Origin: Pseudomonadota bacterium
Lineage (GTDB): Bacteria > Pseudomonadota > Alphaproteobacteria > Acetobacterales > Acetobacteraceae
DNA: 64,000 nt
Reading direction: 5' to 3'
Assembly: GCA_021845595.1 (NCBI GenBank)
Contig: JAJZVV010000002.1
Location: 186,001-250,000 of the forward strand
The notes beneath the pieces were generated by a model. It ran no database searches. It was not told the origin of the DNA and saw nothing but the letters and a program-made list of their open reading frames with translations. Below, piece by piece: positions 1 to 8,040 of this stretch (its first letter is position 1; each line of letters opens with the position of its first letter). Position numbers and translations under genes: made by a program.

Positions 1-653
1 GGCGCTGGAGCGAGACCGTCGGGGTGGACATTCTCGACGGCATCGGTTCGACCGAATTGCTGCATATTTTCATCAGCAACCGTCCGGGCGAGGTGCGCTA
101 CGGCACGTCGGGCCGGGCGGTGCCGGGTTATGAGCTCAAGATCATCGACGAGAACGGCGCCGAAGCGGCGGACGGGCAGGAGGGCGAACTGATCGTCCGC
201 GGCTGCTCATCGGCGGACGGCTACTGGAACCAGCGGGCCAAGAGCCGCCACACCTTCCGTGGCGAGTGGACCTATACCGGCGACACCTATCTGCGCGACA
301 CCGAGGGCTTCTATCACTATCGCGGCCGTTCCGACGACATGATCAAGGTGAGCGGCATCTGGGTCTCGCCCTTCGAGGTCGAGGCGGCGCTGATCTCGCA
401 TCCTTCGGTGCTGGAAGCCGCGGTAATCGGGTATGCCGATGCCGACGGGCTGATCAAGCCCAAGGCCTTCGTCGTATTGAAAGAGGAAAGCCCGATCGAT
501 CCCGCGACCCTGCGCGAGCTGCTCAAGGAGCATGTCAAGGAGCGCATCGGCCCGTGGAAATATCCGCGCTGGATCGAACTGGTGGAAAGCCTGCCGAAGA
601 CCGCGACCGGCAAAATCCAGCGCTTCAAGCTGCGCGCCGAGGCGCGCGAATGA
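1..653 (+). CDS. Benzoate-CoA ligase, C-terminal part (5' truncated by window)
   Basis: Activates benzoate (or a close aromatic acid) to its CoA thioester with ATP in the cytoplasm, the entry step of the box pathway encoded just downstream. The reading frame is open from base 3 with no start visible, so only about the last 217 residues are present. Visible are the GSTE-type adenylate motif, the hinge region YRGRSDDMIKVSG and the C-terminal catalytic lysine in TATGKIQRF, all characteristic of acyl-CoA synthetases of the benzoate/4-hydroxybenzoate ligase group. The stop overlaps the next start as ATGA, indicating one transcript. Exact acid specificity cannot be read from this fragment; the box neighbours favour benzoate. 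Confidence 0.85.
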   Translation, partial: RWSETVGVDILDGIGSTELLHIFISNRPGEVRYGTSGRAVPGYELKIIDENGAEAADGQEGELIVRGCSSADGYWNQRAKSRHTFRGEWTYTGDTYLRDTEGFYHYRGRSDDMIKVSGIWVSPFEVEAALISHPSVLEAAVIGYADADGLIKPKAFVVLKEESPIDPATLRELLKEHVKERIGPWKYPRWIELVESLPKTATGKIQRFKLRAEARE

Positions 654-1477
654 CCGCGCCGCCGATGCGGCCGGTGACGCTCGTCGTGGAGGGCGCGCGG
701 GTGGAGGCGGCGTGGTGGGGGGAGCCGCGCGCGGCGCCGGTGCTGGTGCTGCTGCATGAGGGATTGGGCTCGGTGGGGCTGTGGCGCGATTTTCCCGCCC
801 GGCTCGCGGCGGCCACCGGGCGCGCCGTGTTCGCGTTCTCGCGTTTCGGCTATGGCGGTTCGGATCCGCGGCCACTGCCCTGGCCGATCACCTACATGCA
901 CGAGGAGGCGCTGGAGGTTCTGCCGCGGGTGCTGGAAGCGGCCGGCATCGGCCCGCACGTGCTGGTCGGCCATTCCGACGGGGCCTCGATCGCTTCCATC
1001 GCCGCGGGCCGGCAAGGGGGGGCGGATCCGCAGCTGGCCGGGCTGGTGCTGATCGCGCCGCATTTCTTCGTCGAGGATATGGCGCTGGAGGCGATCGCGG
1101 CCGCCCGTGTGGCGTATGACGAGGGCGATCTGCGCCCGCGGCTCGCCCGCTATCACGCCAACCCCGATATCGCCTTCCGCGGCTGGAATCTGTCCTGGCT
1201 CGCGCCCGGCTTCCGCGCCTTCGACCTCCGCGACGAGGTCGCGCGCTGGTCGGTGCCGGCGCTGATCCTGCAGGGAGGCGCGGATCCCTATGGCACCATG
1301 GCCCAGCCGCAGTTCGCCGAGCGGGTGGCGCGCGTGCCGGTGCGCACGCGGCTGCTGGACGAGGCCCGGCACGCGCCGCATCTGGAGACGCCGGAGCCGG
1401 CGCTGGCCGCGATCCTGGCCTTTCTCGCGGTCGGGGATGAGGCATCTGGAGGGAAGGAAGTGCACTATAGCGCATAA
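650..1477 (+). CDS. Alpha/beta hydrolase fold protein
   Basis: A 275-residue single-domain alpha/beta hydrolase. The nucleophile elbow reads GHSDG, the oxyanion region is LLHEGLGS, and a C-terminal histidine in DEARHAPH completes a plausible Ser-Asp-His triad. The chosen ATG overlaps the ligase stop by four bases (ATGA). Hydrolases of this kind accompany box clusters in other bacteria, where they may remove misloaded CoA or hydrolyse a ring-opened intermediate; that role is inference from context. Its 3' end overlaps the candidate operator and promoter for boxC. Confidence 0.75.
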   Translation: MTAPPMRPVTLVVEGARVEAAWWGEPRAAPVLVLLHEGLGSVGLWRDFPARLAAATGRAVFAFSRFGYGGSDPRPLPWPITYMHEEALEVLPRVLEAAGIGPHVLVGHSDGASIASIAAGRQGGADPQLAGLVLIAPHFFVEDMALEAIAAARVAYDEGDLRPRLARYHANPDIAFRGWNLSWLAPGFRAFDLRDEVARWSVPALILQGGADPYGTMAQPQFAERVARVPVRTRLLDEARHAPHLETPEPALAAILAFLAVGDEASGGKEVHYSA

Positions 1478-1524
1478 TCCGTGTGAAATAGCTTGCGCGC
1501 TCGGCGGAGAAGGTATTATAGTGC
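1461..1524 (+). promoter_or_regulatory. Candidate boxC promoter with BoxR/BzdR-type operator
   Basis: A near-palindrome TGCACTATAGCGCA (1461-1474, one mismatch between arms) is followed by an inverted copy of its core, with GCACTATA at 1462-1469 answered by TATAGTGC at 1517-1524. A possible -35 TTGCGC (1493-1498) and -10 TATTAT (1514-1519) lie 15 bp apart, just before the boxC ribosome site. BzdR/BoxR regulators are known to recognise TGCA-containing palindromes, and a BoxR gene is encoded nearby. The operator assignment is inferred from pattern and context only. Confidence 0.45.
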
Positions 1525-1543
1525 GTTTCCGCAGGGGGATGGT

Positions 1544-3208
1544 ATGACAAGCCAGTTCATTGATTTCCAAACCGATCCGTCGCGCTACCGCCATTGGCGG
1601 CTCGCCTTCGATGGTTCGGTCGCGCATCTCATCATGGACGTCGATGCCAAGGGCGGCCTGGTCGAGGGGTACGAGCTGAAGCTCAATTCCTATGATCTCG
1701 GCGTCGATATCGAGCTCGCCGACGCGGTGCAGCGGCTGCGCTTCGAGCATCCGGAGGTCCATGCCGTCGTTCTGCGCTCGGCCAAGGACGGGGTGTTCTG
1801 CGCCGGGGCCAATATCCGCATGCTTGGCCAGTCGAGCCACGCCCATAAGGTGAATTTCTGCAAATTCACCAATGAGACGCGCCTGGCGATCGAGGATGCC
1901 AGCGCGGCCTCCGGCCAGATCTACCTTGCCGCGGTGAACGGCACGGCCGCCGGCGGCGGCTATGAGCTGGCCGAGACGACCGAGCACATCATGCTGGTGG
2001 ACGATCGGCGCAGTGCCGTTTCCCTGCCCGAGTTGCCGCTGCTCGCGGTGCTGCCCGGCACCGGCGGGCTGACCCGGCTGACCGACAAGCGCCGGGTGCG
2101 CCGCGATCTGGCCGATCTCTTCTGCACCACCGAGGAAGGCGTGCGCGGCGCCCGCGCCGTGGCCTGGAGGCTCGTCGACGAAGTGGTGCCGCCGTCGGGC
2201 TGGGAGGGTGCGGTGGCGGCCCGGGCGCGCGCCATCGCCGCGCGGTCGGACCGGCCGGCCGCGGCGCAGGGGATTGCGCTCACACCGCTCGATCGGCGCA
2301 TCACGCCCGACAGCCTGGTCTACCCGCACGTCACCGTGGCGCTGGAGCGCGCCGCGCGCCGCGCCGTGATCACGCTGCACGGCCCGCGGCCGGGCACGCT
2401 GGCCGCCGATCTCGCATCCATCCACGCCCAGGGCGCGAAATTCTGGCCGCTGGCGCTGGCGCGCGAGCTCGACGACGCGATCCTGCATCTGCGGCTCAAC
2501 GAGCCGGAAGTCGGCTTGCTGGTCTTCCGCAGCGAGGGCGATGCCGCGGCCGTGCGCGCGGCCGATGCGCTGCTCGAAACCCATGGCGGGGACTGGCTCG
2601 TGCGCGAGCTTCGTCTCTACTGGAAGCGCGTGCTCAAGCGCATCGACATGACCGCGCGCAGCCTGATCGCCCTGATCGAGCCCGGCTCCTGCTTCGTCGG
2701 AACGCTGGCCGAGATCGCCTTCGCCGCTGATCGGGCGGTGATGCTCTCCGGCAGCCGCGCCGGCGACAATCGCCCCCCGGCGGCCCTGACCCTGACGGCG
2801 CTCAATTTCGGCGCCTACCCGATGGGCAATGGCCTGACGCGTCTGGCCAACCGCTTCTATGGCGAGCCCGACAGCCTCGGCCGTGCCGAAGCCGCGATCG
2901 GCACGCCGCTGGAGGCCGAGGCGGCCGCGGCGATGGGCCTGATCACCGTGGCGCATGACGAGATCGACTGGGATGACGAGGTGCGGGTGATGCTCGAGGA
3001 ACGCGCCAGCTTCTCGCCCGACGCGCTCACCGGCATGGAGGCCAATCTCCGCTTCGCCGGCCCCGAAACGATGGAGACGCGCATTTTCGGCCGGCTCACC
3101 GCCTGGCAGAACTGGATTTTCCAGCGCCCCAACGCGGTTGGCGAGAGCGGCGCGCTGAAGCGCTATGGCAGTGGCGTGAAGCCGGAATTCAATCCGCAGC
3201 GGGTCTGA
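1544..3208 (+). CDS. boxC: Benzoyl-CoA-dihydrodiol lyase BoxC
   Basis: Opens the ring of the 2,3-epoxybenzoyl-CoA product hydrolytically, releasing formate and giving 3,4-didehydroadipyl-CoA semialdehyde, the second committed step of aerobic benzoyl-CoA breakdown. The 554-residue protein belongs to the crotonase superfamily in the long, two-lobed BoxC form. An N-terminal crotonase half carries FCAGANIRML and the GGGYELA oxyanion region, and a second degenerate lobe follows. Length matches BoxC. The ATG at 1544 follows a GGGGGA ribosome site; the in-frame upstream extension has no ribosome site. It heads the boxCBA genes behind its own candidate promoter. Confidence 0.93.
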   Translation: MTSQFIDFQTDPSRYRHWRLAFDGSVAHLIMDVDAKGGLVEGYELKLNSYDLGVDIELADAVQRLRFEHPEVHAVVLRSAKDGVFCAGANIRMLGQSSHAHKVNFCKFTNETRLAIEDASAASGQIYLAAVNGTAAGGGYELAETTEHIMLVDDRRSAVSLPELPLLAVLPGTGGLTRLTDKRRVRRDLADLFCTTEEGVRGARAVAWRLVDEVVPPSGWEGAVAARARAIAARSDRPAAAQGIALTPLDRRITPDSLVYPHVTVALERAARRAVITLHGPRPGTLAADLASIHAQGAKFWPLALARELDDAILHLRLNEPEVGLLVFRSEGDAAAVRAADALLETHGGDWLVRELRLYWKRVLKRIDMTARSLIALIEPGSCFVGTLAEIAFAADRAVMLSGSRAGDNRPPAALTLTALNFGAYPMGNGLTRLANRFYGEPDSLGRAEAAIGTPLEAEAAAAMGLITVAHDEIDWDDEVRVMLEERASFSPDALTGMEANLRFAGPETMETRIFGRLTAWQNWIFQRPNAVGESGALKRYGSGVKPEFNPQRV

Positions 3209-3233
3209 TCCGCGCGCAGGAAGGAGACGCACG

Positions 3234-4682
3234 ATGCCCGATGGCATGATGGTCGATTATGACGGCCTGATCCCGAACAATGTCGGCCTCAACCAGGATG
3301 CACGCCTGCGCAAGGCGCTCGAAACCTGGCATCCCGGCTATATCGATTGGTGGAAGCAGATGGGGCCCGAAGGGTTCCAGGAGAATCTGGTCTATCTCCG
3401 CACCGCCATCGGCGTCGACCCGAAGGGCTGGGCCAAGTTCGATTACGTGCGGATGCCCGAATATAAATGGGGCATCCTGCTCGCGCCGGCCGTCGAGGAT
3501 CGCCGCATCGGCTTCGGCGCGCACAAGGGCGAGCCGGCCTGGCAGGACGTGCCCGGCGAGTATCGCGCCATGCTGCGCCGGATCATCGTCATCCAGGGCG
3601 ATACGGAGCCGGCCTCGGTCGAGCAGCAGCGCCATCTCGGCGCCACCGCACCGTCGCTCTACGACATGCGCAACCTCTTTCAGGTGAATGTGGAGGAAGG
3701 GCGTCATCTCTGGGCGATGGTCTATCTGCTGCAGAAATATTTCGGCCGCGACGGGCGCGAGGAAGCCGAGGATCTGCTGCGCCGCCGCTCCGGCAGCCAG
3801 GATTCGCCGCGCATGCTCGGCGCCTTCAACGAGGCGACGCCGGACTGGCTCTCGTTCTACATGTTCACCTTCTTCACCGACCGCGACGGCAAGATGCAGC
3901 TCGAAGCCCTGGCGCAGTCCGGGTTCGATCCGCTCTCGCGCACCTGCCGCTTCATGCTCACCGAGGAAGCGCACCACATGTTCGTCGGCGAGACCGGGGT
4001 CGCGCGCATCATCGAGCGCACCTGCCAGGCGATGCGCGCGGCGGGGATCGAGGATCCCGGCGACAGCGAGCGCGTGCGCGCCCTCGGCGTGATCGACCTG
4101 CCCGCCGTGCAGCGCAAGATGAACCTGCATTTCTCGCTCACGCTCGATCTGTTCGGCGCTGAAATCTCCACCAATGCCGCCAACCTCTTCAATGCCGGCC
4201 TGAAGGGACGGTATCGGGAGGACAAGCTCACCGATGACCATGTCCTGCGCGACGCCACCTATCCGGTGCTGCGCTGCGTCGACGGCGCCATCGTGCCGGA
4301 AGCCGTACCGGCGCTCTCGGCGCTGAACATGCGGCTGCGCGACGATTACGTGGCCGACTGCCAGGGCGGCGTGGGGCGGTGGAACAAGATCATCGAAAAA
4401 GCCGGGTATGATTTCCGCCTCACCCTGCCGCACGTCGCCTTCAACCGCCATATCGGCGAATTCACCGCGCTGCCCGTCGATACCGAAGGCCGGCTGCTCG
4501 ATGCGGCCAGCTGGGCGGCGCGGCGCGACGCCATGCTGCCGAACGACGATGACGCCGCATACGTGGCCTCGCTGATGCGCCCGGTCTCGGCCCGCGGTGC
4601 CTATGCCAGCTGGATCGCGGCGCCGAAGGTCGGCATCGACAACAAGCCGGGCGACTTCGAGTATGTTCGCATCGAGGACTGA
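3234..4682 (+). CDS. boxB: Benzoyl-CoA 2,3-epoxidase oxygenase component BoxB
   Basis: Diiron monooxygenase that inserts one oxygen atom of O2 into benzoyl-CoA to give the 2,3-epoxide, receiving electrons from BoxA. The 482-residue length is typical. Diiron carboxylate/histidine motifs are visible as NVEEGRHLW and TEEAHHMFVGE, together with ISTNAANLFNAGLKGR. A strong AGGAAGGAG site precedes the ATG by a few bases. It lies 25 bp after boxC and 39 bp before boxA, consistent with one operon. Subunit assignment is secure because the neighbouring genes are BoxA and BoxC. Confidence 0.95.
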   Translation: MPDGMMVDYDGLIPNNVGLNQDARLRKALETWHPGYIDWWKQMGPEGFQENLVYLRTAIGVDPKGWAKFDYVRMPEYKWGILLAPAVEDRRIGFGAHKGEPAWQDVPGEYRAMLRRIIVIQGDTEPASVEQQRHLGATAPSLYDMRNLFQVNVEEGRHLWAMVYLLQKYFGRDGREEAEDLLRRRSGSQDSPRMLGAFNEATPDWLSFYMFTFFTDRDGKMQLEALAQSGFDPLSRTCRFMLTEEAHHMFVGETGVARIIERTCQAMRAAGIEDPGDSERVRALGVIDLPAVQRKMNLHFSLTLDLFGAEISTNAANLFNAGLKGRYREDKLTDDHVLRDATYPVLRCVDGAIVPEAVPALSALNMRLRDDYVADCQGGVGRWNKIIEKAGYDFRLTLPHVAFNRHIGEFTALPVDTEGRLLDAASWAARRDAMLPNDDDAAYVASLMRPVSARGAYASWIAAPKVGIDNKPGDFEYVRIED

Positions 4683-4721
4683 AACGGCTCCGATCGGGGC
4701 CGTGCGGACGGGGGCAAGGTG

Positions 4722-5948
4722 ATGGACGGCGTGCGGGAGGGGGAAGCCGCGGTCAAGCAGCATCTCATCGATCCGGAGATCTGCATTCGCTGCAATACCT
4801 GCGAGGCGACCTGTCCGGTCGGGGCGATCACCCACGACGACGCCAACTATGTCGTCGATCCCGGCGCGTGCAAGTTCTGCATGGACTGCGTCGCGCCCTG
4901 CCCGACCGGTGCGATCGATCACTGGCTGCTCGTGCGCGCGCCGTTCCCGGTGACCGAACAATTCACCTGGAGCGAACTGCCGGCGCCGGCTGCGGAGAGC
5001 GAGGACGGGGCGCGCGCCGACGCGCTCGACGACGAGGCGGCGGCGCTGATCGCCGAGGCGCACGCGCGCGGCGGGCATGCGCGCCCGCCGCGGTCCGCCT
5101 CGCAGCCGCGCATCAACCTCTTCACGCGCGATGCGCCGGCCATCGCGACGCTGACCGGCAATTACCGCATCACCGCCCGCGATGCCGAATCCGATGTGCG
5201 GCACCTCATCCTCGATTTCGGTACCACGCCGTTTCCCGTCCTCGAAGGGCAGAGCATCGGCCTGCTGCCGCCCGGCACCGACGCGGCCGGCCGGCCGCAT
5301 CTCATGCGTCTCTACTCGATTGCCTCGGCGCGCGACGGCGAGCGGCCCAACACCAACAATCTGGCGCTGACCGTCAAGCGGGTCGCCGAACCTCGGCCCG
5401 ACGGGAGCATTTTCCGCGGCGTGGCCTCCAACTGGCTGTGCGATCTGGAGCGCGGGGCGCAGCTGCGCGTCGTCGGTCCGTTCGGCGCCACGTTCCTGAT
5501 GCCGGACGATACCGACGCCGACATTCTGATGGTCTGCACCGGCACCGGGTCGGCGCCGTTCCGCGCCTTCACCGAGCATCGCCGGCGCAGCGCGCCGCAC
5601 GCCAAGGGGCGCCTGCATTTGTTCTTCGGCGCCCGCACGCCGCAGGAGCTGCCCTATTTCGGCCCGCTGCAGAAAGTGCCGCCAACCATTCTCGAGCAGG
5701 AACTCGTCTTCTCACGCCTGCCGGGCAAGCCGCGCGAATATGTCCAGGACCGCATGCGCGCCCGCGCCGACGTGCTTGGCGCGTTGTTGCAGCGCCCTGC
5801 CACGCATCTTTATGTCTGCGGGCTGCGCGGGCTGGAGGCTGGCGTCGAGTCCGCGCTGACCGACATCGCCGCTGCGCAGGGATTGGACTGGCCAGGGCTG
5901 CGCGAGGCGATGCGCGCCGATGGGCGGCTGCATATCGAGACTTACTGA
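4722..5948 (+). CDS. boxA: Benzoyl-CoA 2,3-epoxidase reductase component BoxA
   Basis: Iron-sulfur flavoprotein that passes NADPH electrons to BoxB. The N-terminal 65 residues carry two four-cysteine cluster motifs, CIRCNTCEATCP and CKFCMDCVAPCP, for two [4Fe-4S] centres. A linker leads to a ferredoxin-NADP reductase module with the FAD motif RLYSIAS and the NADP-binding CTGTGSAPFRAF, ending in a C-terminal ETY. About 408 residues from ATG 4722; an immediately upstream GTG at 4719 would add one residue. The gene is last in the box operon, and its 3' end overlaps the convergent regulator gene by 7 bp. Confidence 0.95.
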   Translation: MDGVREGEAAVKQHLIDPEICIRCNTCEATCPVGAITHDDANYVVDPGACKFCMDCVAPCPTGAIDHWLLVRAPFPVTEQFTWSELPAPAAESEDGARADALDDEAAALIAEAHARGGHARPPRSASQPRINLFTRDAPAIATLTGNYRITARDAESDVRHLILDFGTTPFPVLEGQSIGLLPPGTDAAGRPHLMRLYSIASARDGERPNTNNLALTVKRVAEPRPDGSIFRGVASNWLCDLERGAQLRVVGPFGATFLMPDDTDADILMVCTGTGSAPFRAFTEHRRRSAPHAKGRLHLFFGARTPQELPYFGPLQKVPPTILEQELVFSRLPGKPREYVQDRMRARADVLGALLQRPATHLYVCGLRGLEAGVESALTDIAAAQGLDWPGLREAMRADGRLHIETY

Positions 5949-6862
5949 ACGAGCCTCGACAGCGTCTCCAGGCTCTCGGCCGGGCCCTGCGCCGAGGTGT
6001 CGAGCGTCGCGTCGGCCTTGCCGTAGAGCGCCTCGCGGCTGGCGAGGATGGCCCGCAGATCCTCCATCGCCTGGCCCGTATCCTGCATCGGCCGCAGATC
6101 GCCCTGGTCCTGCACCCGCTGCATATGCTGCTCGGGCGAGGCGCGGATCCAGACCACGAAGCAGGTGCTGAGCAGCAGTTCATAGGTCGCCGGCTCGGCG
6201 ACGATGCTGCCGCCGGCGGCGATCACGGCATCCGGCGTCTCGGCGACCAGGCGCAGCAGCGCGGCGCGCTCGAAGCCGCGGAACCCGCGTTGGCCATGCA
6301 GCTCGAAAATCTCGCGCAGCTCCATGCCCGCCTCGCGTTCGACTTCGCGATCGAGTTCGAAGAACGGCACCCCGCGCTGCTCGGCCAGCATCCGTCCGAG
6401 AGTGGATTTGCCCGCCCCGCGCAGGCCGATCAGCGCAATGCGCCGCCGCCGTGCATCGAGCGGCGTGCCGCCGAAGCGCGCCACGAGCAGCGCACGCGCC
6501 TCCCGCAGGTCCGTCTCGTCCAGACGATCGAGCAGGCCCTCGATCAGCGCCCGCTCGGCTGGGCGGGTGGCGGCATCGGGCAGCAGATCCGGGGTGCGCA
6601 CGCCGAGGGCGCGGGCGAGGTCGCGCAGCAGCAGTGCCGAGCCGTTGCCGCGCCCGGACTCGAGCTGGGCGAGGAAGCGTTCGGAGACACCGGACTGGCG
6701 GGCGAGGTCGCGCCGGGTGATGCCGCGCCGGGCGCGCAGGGTGCGCACCTGCAGGCCGAGCGCCTGCAGGAACGCGGCATCCTCCGCCGCGCCGTGGCGC
6801 GGCGCATGCAGCGTGCGGTGCAGCGCCTCGGGTTGCGCGGCGGCGTCGCCTCCGCCGGTCAC
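5942..6862 (-). CDS. boxR: BoxR/BzdR-type benzoyl-CoA-responsive repressor
   Basis: Transcriptional regulator of the box genes. An N-terminal XRE helix-turn-helix (TRRDLARQSGVSERFLAQLE, about residues 50-85) is followed by a linker and a shikimate-kinase-like domain with the P-loop GLRGAGKSTLG. In the family this second domain binds benzoyl-CoA as effector rather than phosphorylating shikimate. The start is taken as a GTG overlapping the upstream gene's stop (GTGA), giving 306 residues, close to the known ~300. It is convergent with boxA. Effector identity is family knowledge, not seen here. Confidence 0.9.
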   Translation of the reverse strand: MTGGGDAAAQPEALHRTLHAPRHGAAEDAAFLQALGLQVRTLRARRGITRRDLARQSGVSERFLAQLESGRGNGSALLLRDLARALGVRTPDLLPDAATRPAERALIEGLLDRLDETDLREARALLVARFGGTPLDARRRRIALIGLRGAGKSTLGRMLAEQRGVPFFELDREVEREAGMELREIFELHGQRGFRGFERAALLRLVAETPDAVIAAGGSIVAEPATYELLLSTCFVVWIRASPEQHMQRVQDQGDLRPMQDTGQAMEDLRAILASREALYGKADATLDTSAQGPAESLETLSRLVQ

Positions 6863-7839
6863 GCGGTGTCGCCACCCGGCTCGCGGAAGCGGGCCAGCCG
6901 TACGGCGGTGTGCCCGCGGCTGGGGCGCAGGCTCGGCATCACCAGCAGACAGTCGTCGTACGGGCTGCGGATCTCGACCTCGCCGTCGCGCGCGATCAAC
7001 TCGCCCCGTCGCGTCAGCACCTCGCCGCCGCGAAACGGCCGGACGAAGCTGAACTCGGCGCTGGCGGCGGCGATGCAGGCGGTGACCTCGGCGAAGCGCG
7101 GGGTCGCCGCGGGCACCCGCGGCGGCAGCGCCGGCTCGGTCTCGCGCACGAGGCCGGTGGCGCGCAGCAACCCGCCGATCGCGGCCAGCGTCATCGCCAC
7201 GGACGGTGCCTCCCAGTGCTGGCCGGCCTCGACGAGGACCGCCGCGCGTTCGCCCGCGGGGTCGGTGAACGGGGTATAGTCGATGAGACGCGGCCCGGTG
7301 GCATGGCCCCGATCGGCGACGGCGAGCGACGGCTGGCCGATCGCCATCGCCAGCGCCCGCCCGCGCGCCGTGCTGCCGCACAGGATCAGCGGTTCAGAGG
7401 GCCACAGCATCGAATGCAGGTCGAGCAGCACATCGACCTCCTCGATCAGCGGGCGCATCTCGCGGGCGCGGTCGAGTTCGCTGCTATGCCTCGGGCCATC
7501 CAGCAACGGGGCGTCCCAGATCCGGTTGAGATCCTCGTCGACATAGCGCGAGGCCGTCGGCTGGCGCGGATCGAAGCGGGCAAAGGCGGCGAGGTTGGCG
7601 AAGCCGAAGGTCAGTCGGCCCCGGCGCGGGCGCAGCCCGGCGCGCAGCAGCCGGTCGAGCGCGATGGCGCCGGCGATCTCGTTGCCATGCATCAAGGCCA
7701 CGAGCGCCACGTGCGGGCCGGGCCGGCCGCTCTCGCGCGTGATGAACCCCGGGATGCCGACATTGCCGGGGATCCAAGCATCGAGATCGGGCGCCGCGAT
7801 CTCTACCGGGAACTGCGGCAGCGGTTGGAGCGCCGACAT
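6859..7839 (-). CDS. Succinylglutamate desuccinylase/aspartoacylase-family metallohydrolase
   Basis: Predicted zinc carboxypeptidase-fold deacylase of about 326 residues. Zinc-ligand motifs are visible as ALMHGNEIAG (His/Glu) and LLDLHSM (His), and VLVEAGQHWE supplies a candidate catalytic glutamate. A C-terminal beta-rich domain ends in RFREPGGDTA. The ATG at 7839 has a GGGGTGA ribosome site; an ATG at 7839+30 would extend it by ten residues. Its stop overlaps the boxR start, so the two are probably co-translated. Substrate is unknown: N-acyl amino acids are typical, and hydrolysis of an aroyl-amino acid conjugate feeding benzoate metabolism is a speculative fit. Confidence 0.75.
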   Translation of the reverse strand: MSALQPLPQFPVEIAAPDLDAWIPGNVGIPGFITRESGRPGPHVALVALMHGNEIAGAIALDRLLRAGLRPRRGRLTFGFANLAAFARFDPRQPTASRYVDEDLNRIWDAPLLDGPRHSSELDRAREMRPLIEEVDVLLDLHSMLWPSEPLILCGSTARGRALAMAIGQPSLAVADRGHATGPRLIDYTPFTDPAGERAAVLVEAGQHWEAPSVAMTLAAIGGLLRATGLVRETEPALPPRVPAATPRFAEVTACIAAASAEFSFVRPFRGGEVLTRRGELIARDGEVEIRSPYDDCLLVMPSLRPSRGHTAVRLARFREPGGDTA

Positions 7840-8040
7840 GAAGGTCACCCCGCGCTCAGCCAAACGCACCCGTCCGCACCGGCAGGCCGCGCGCGGCTAT
7901 GCTGAGTGCGAGAGAAGGTCGTTGGATGCCCATCGCGTTGCATTCTATCGCGGCCGGCCCCAACGGCAAACCGGGCCTGCGCGCAGTCCACGACGAGCCG
8001 GGCGCTTGCCGGCGGCGCCGAAGCGGAGGAAGACAGCGCC

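Noticed and set aside
317-3247. A 976-codon open frame on the minus strand opposite the box genes
   Set aside because: Antisense shadow typical of very GC-rich DNA: composition is Arg/Ala/Gly-rich without domains, and it overlaps three well-identified plus-strand genes.
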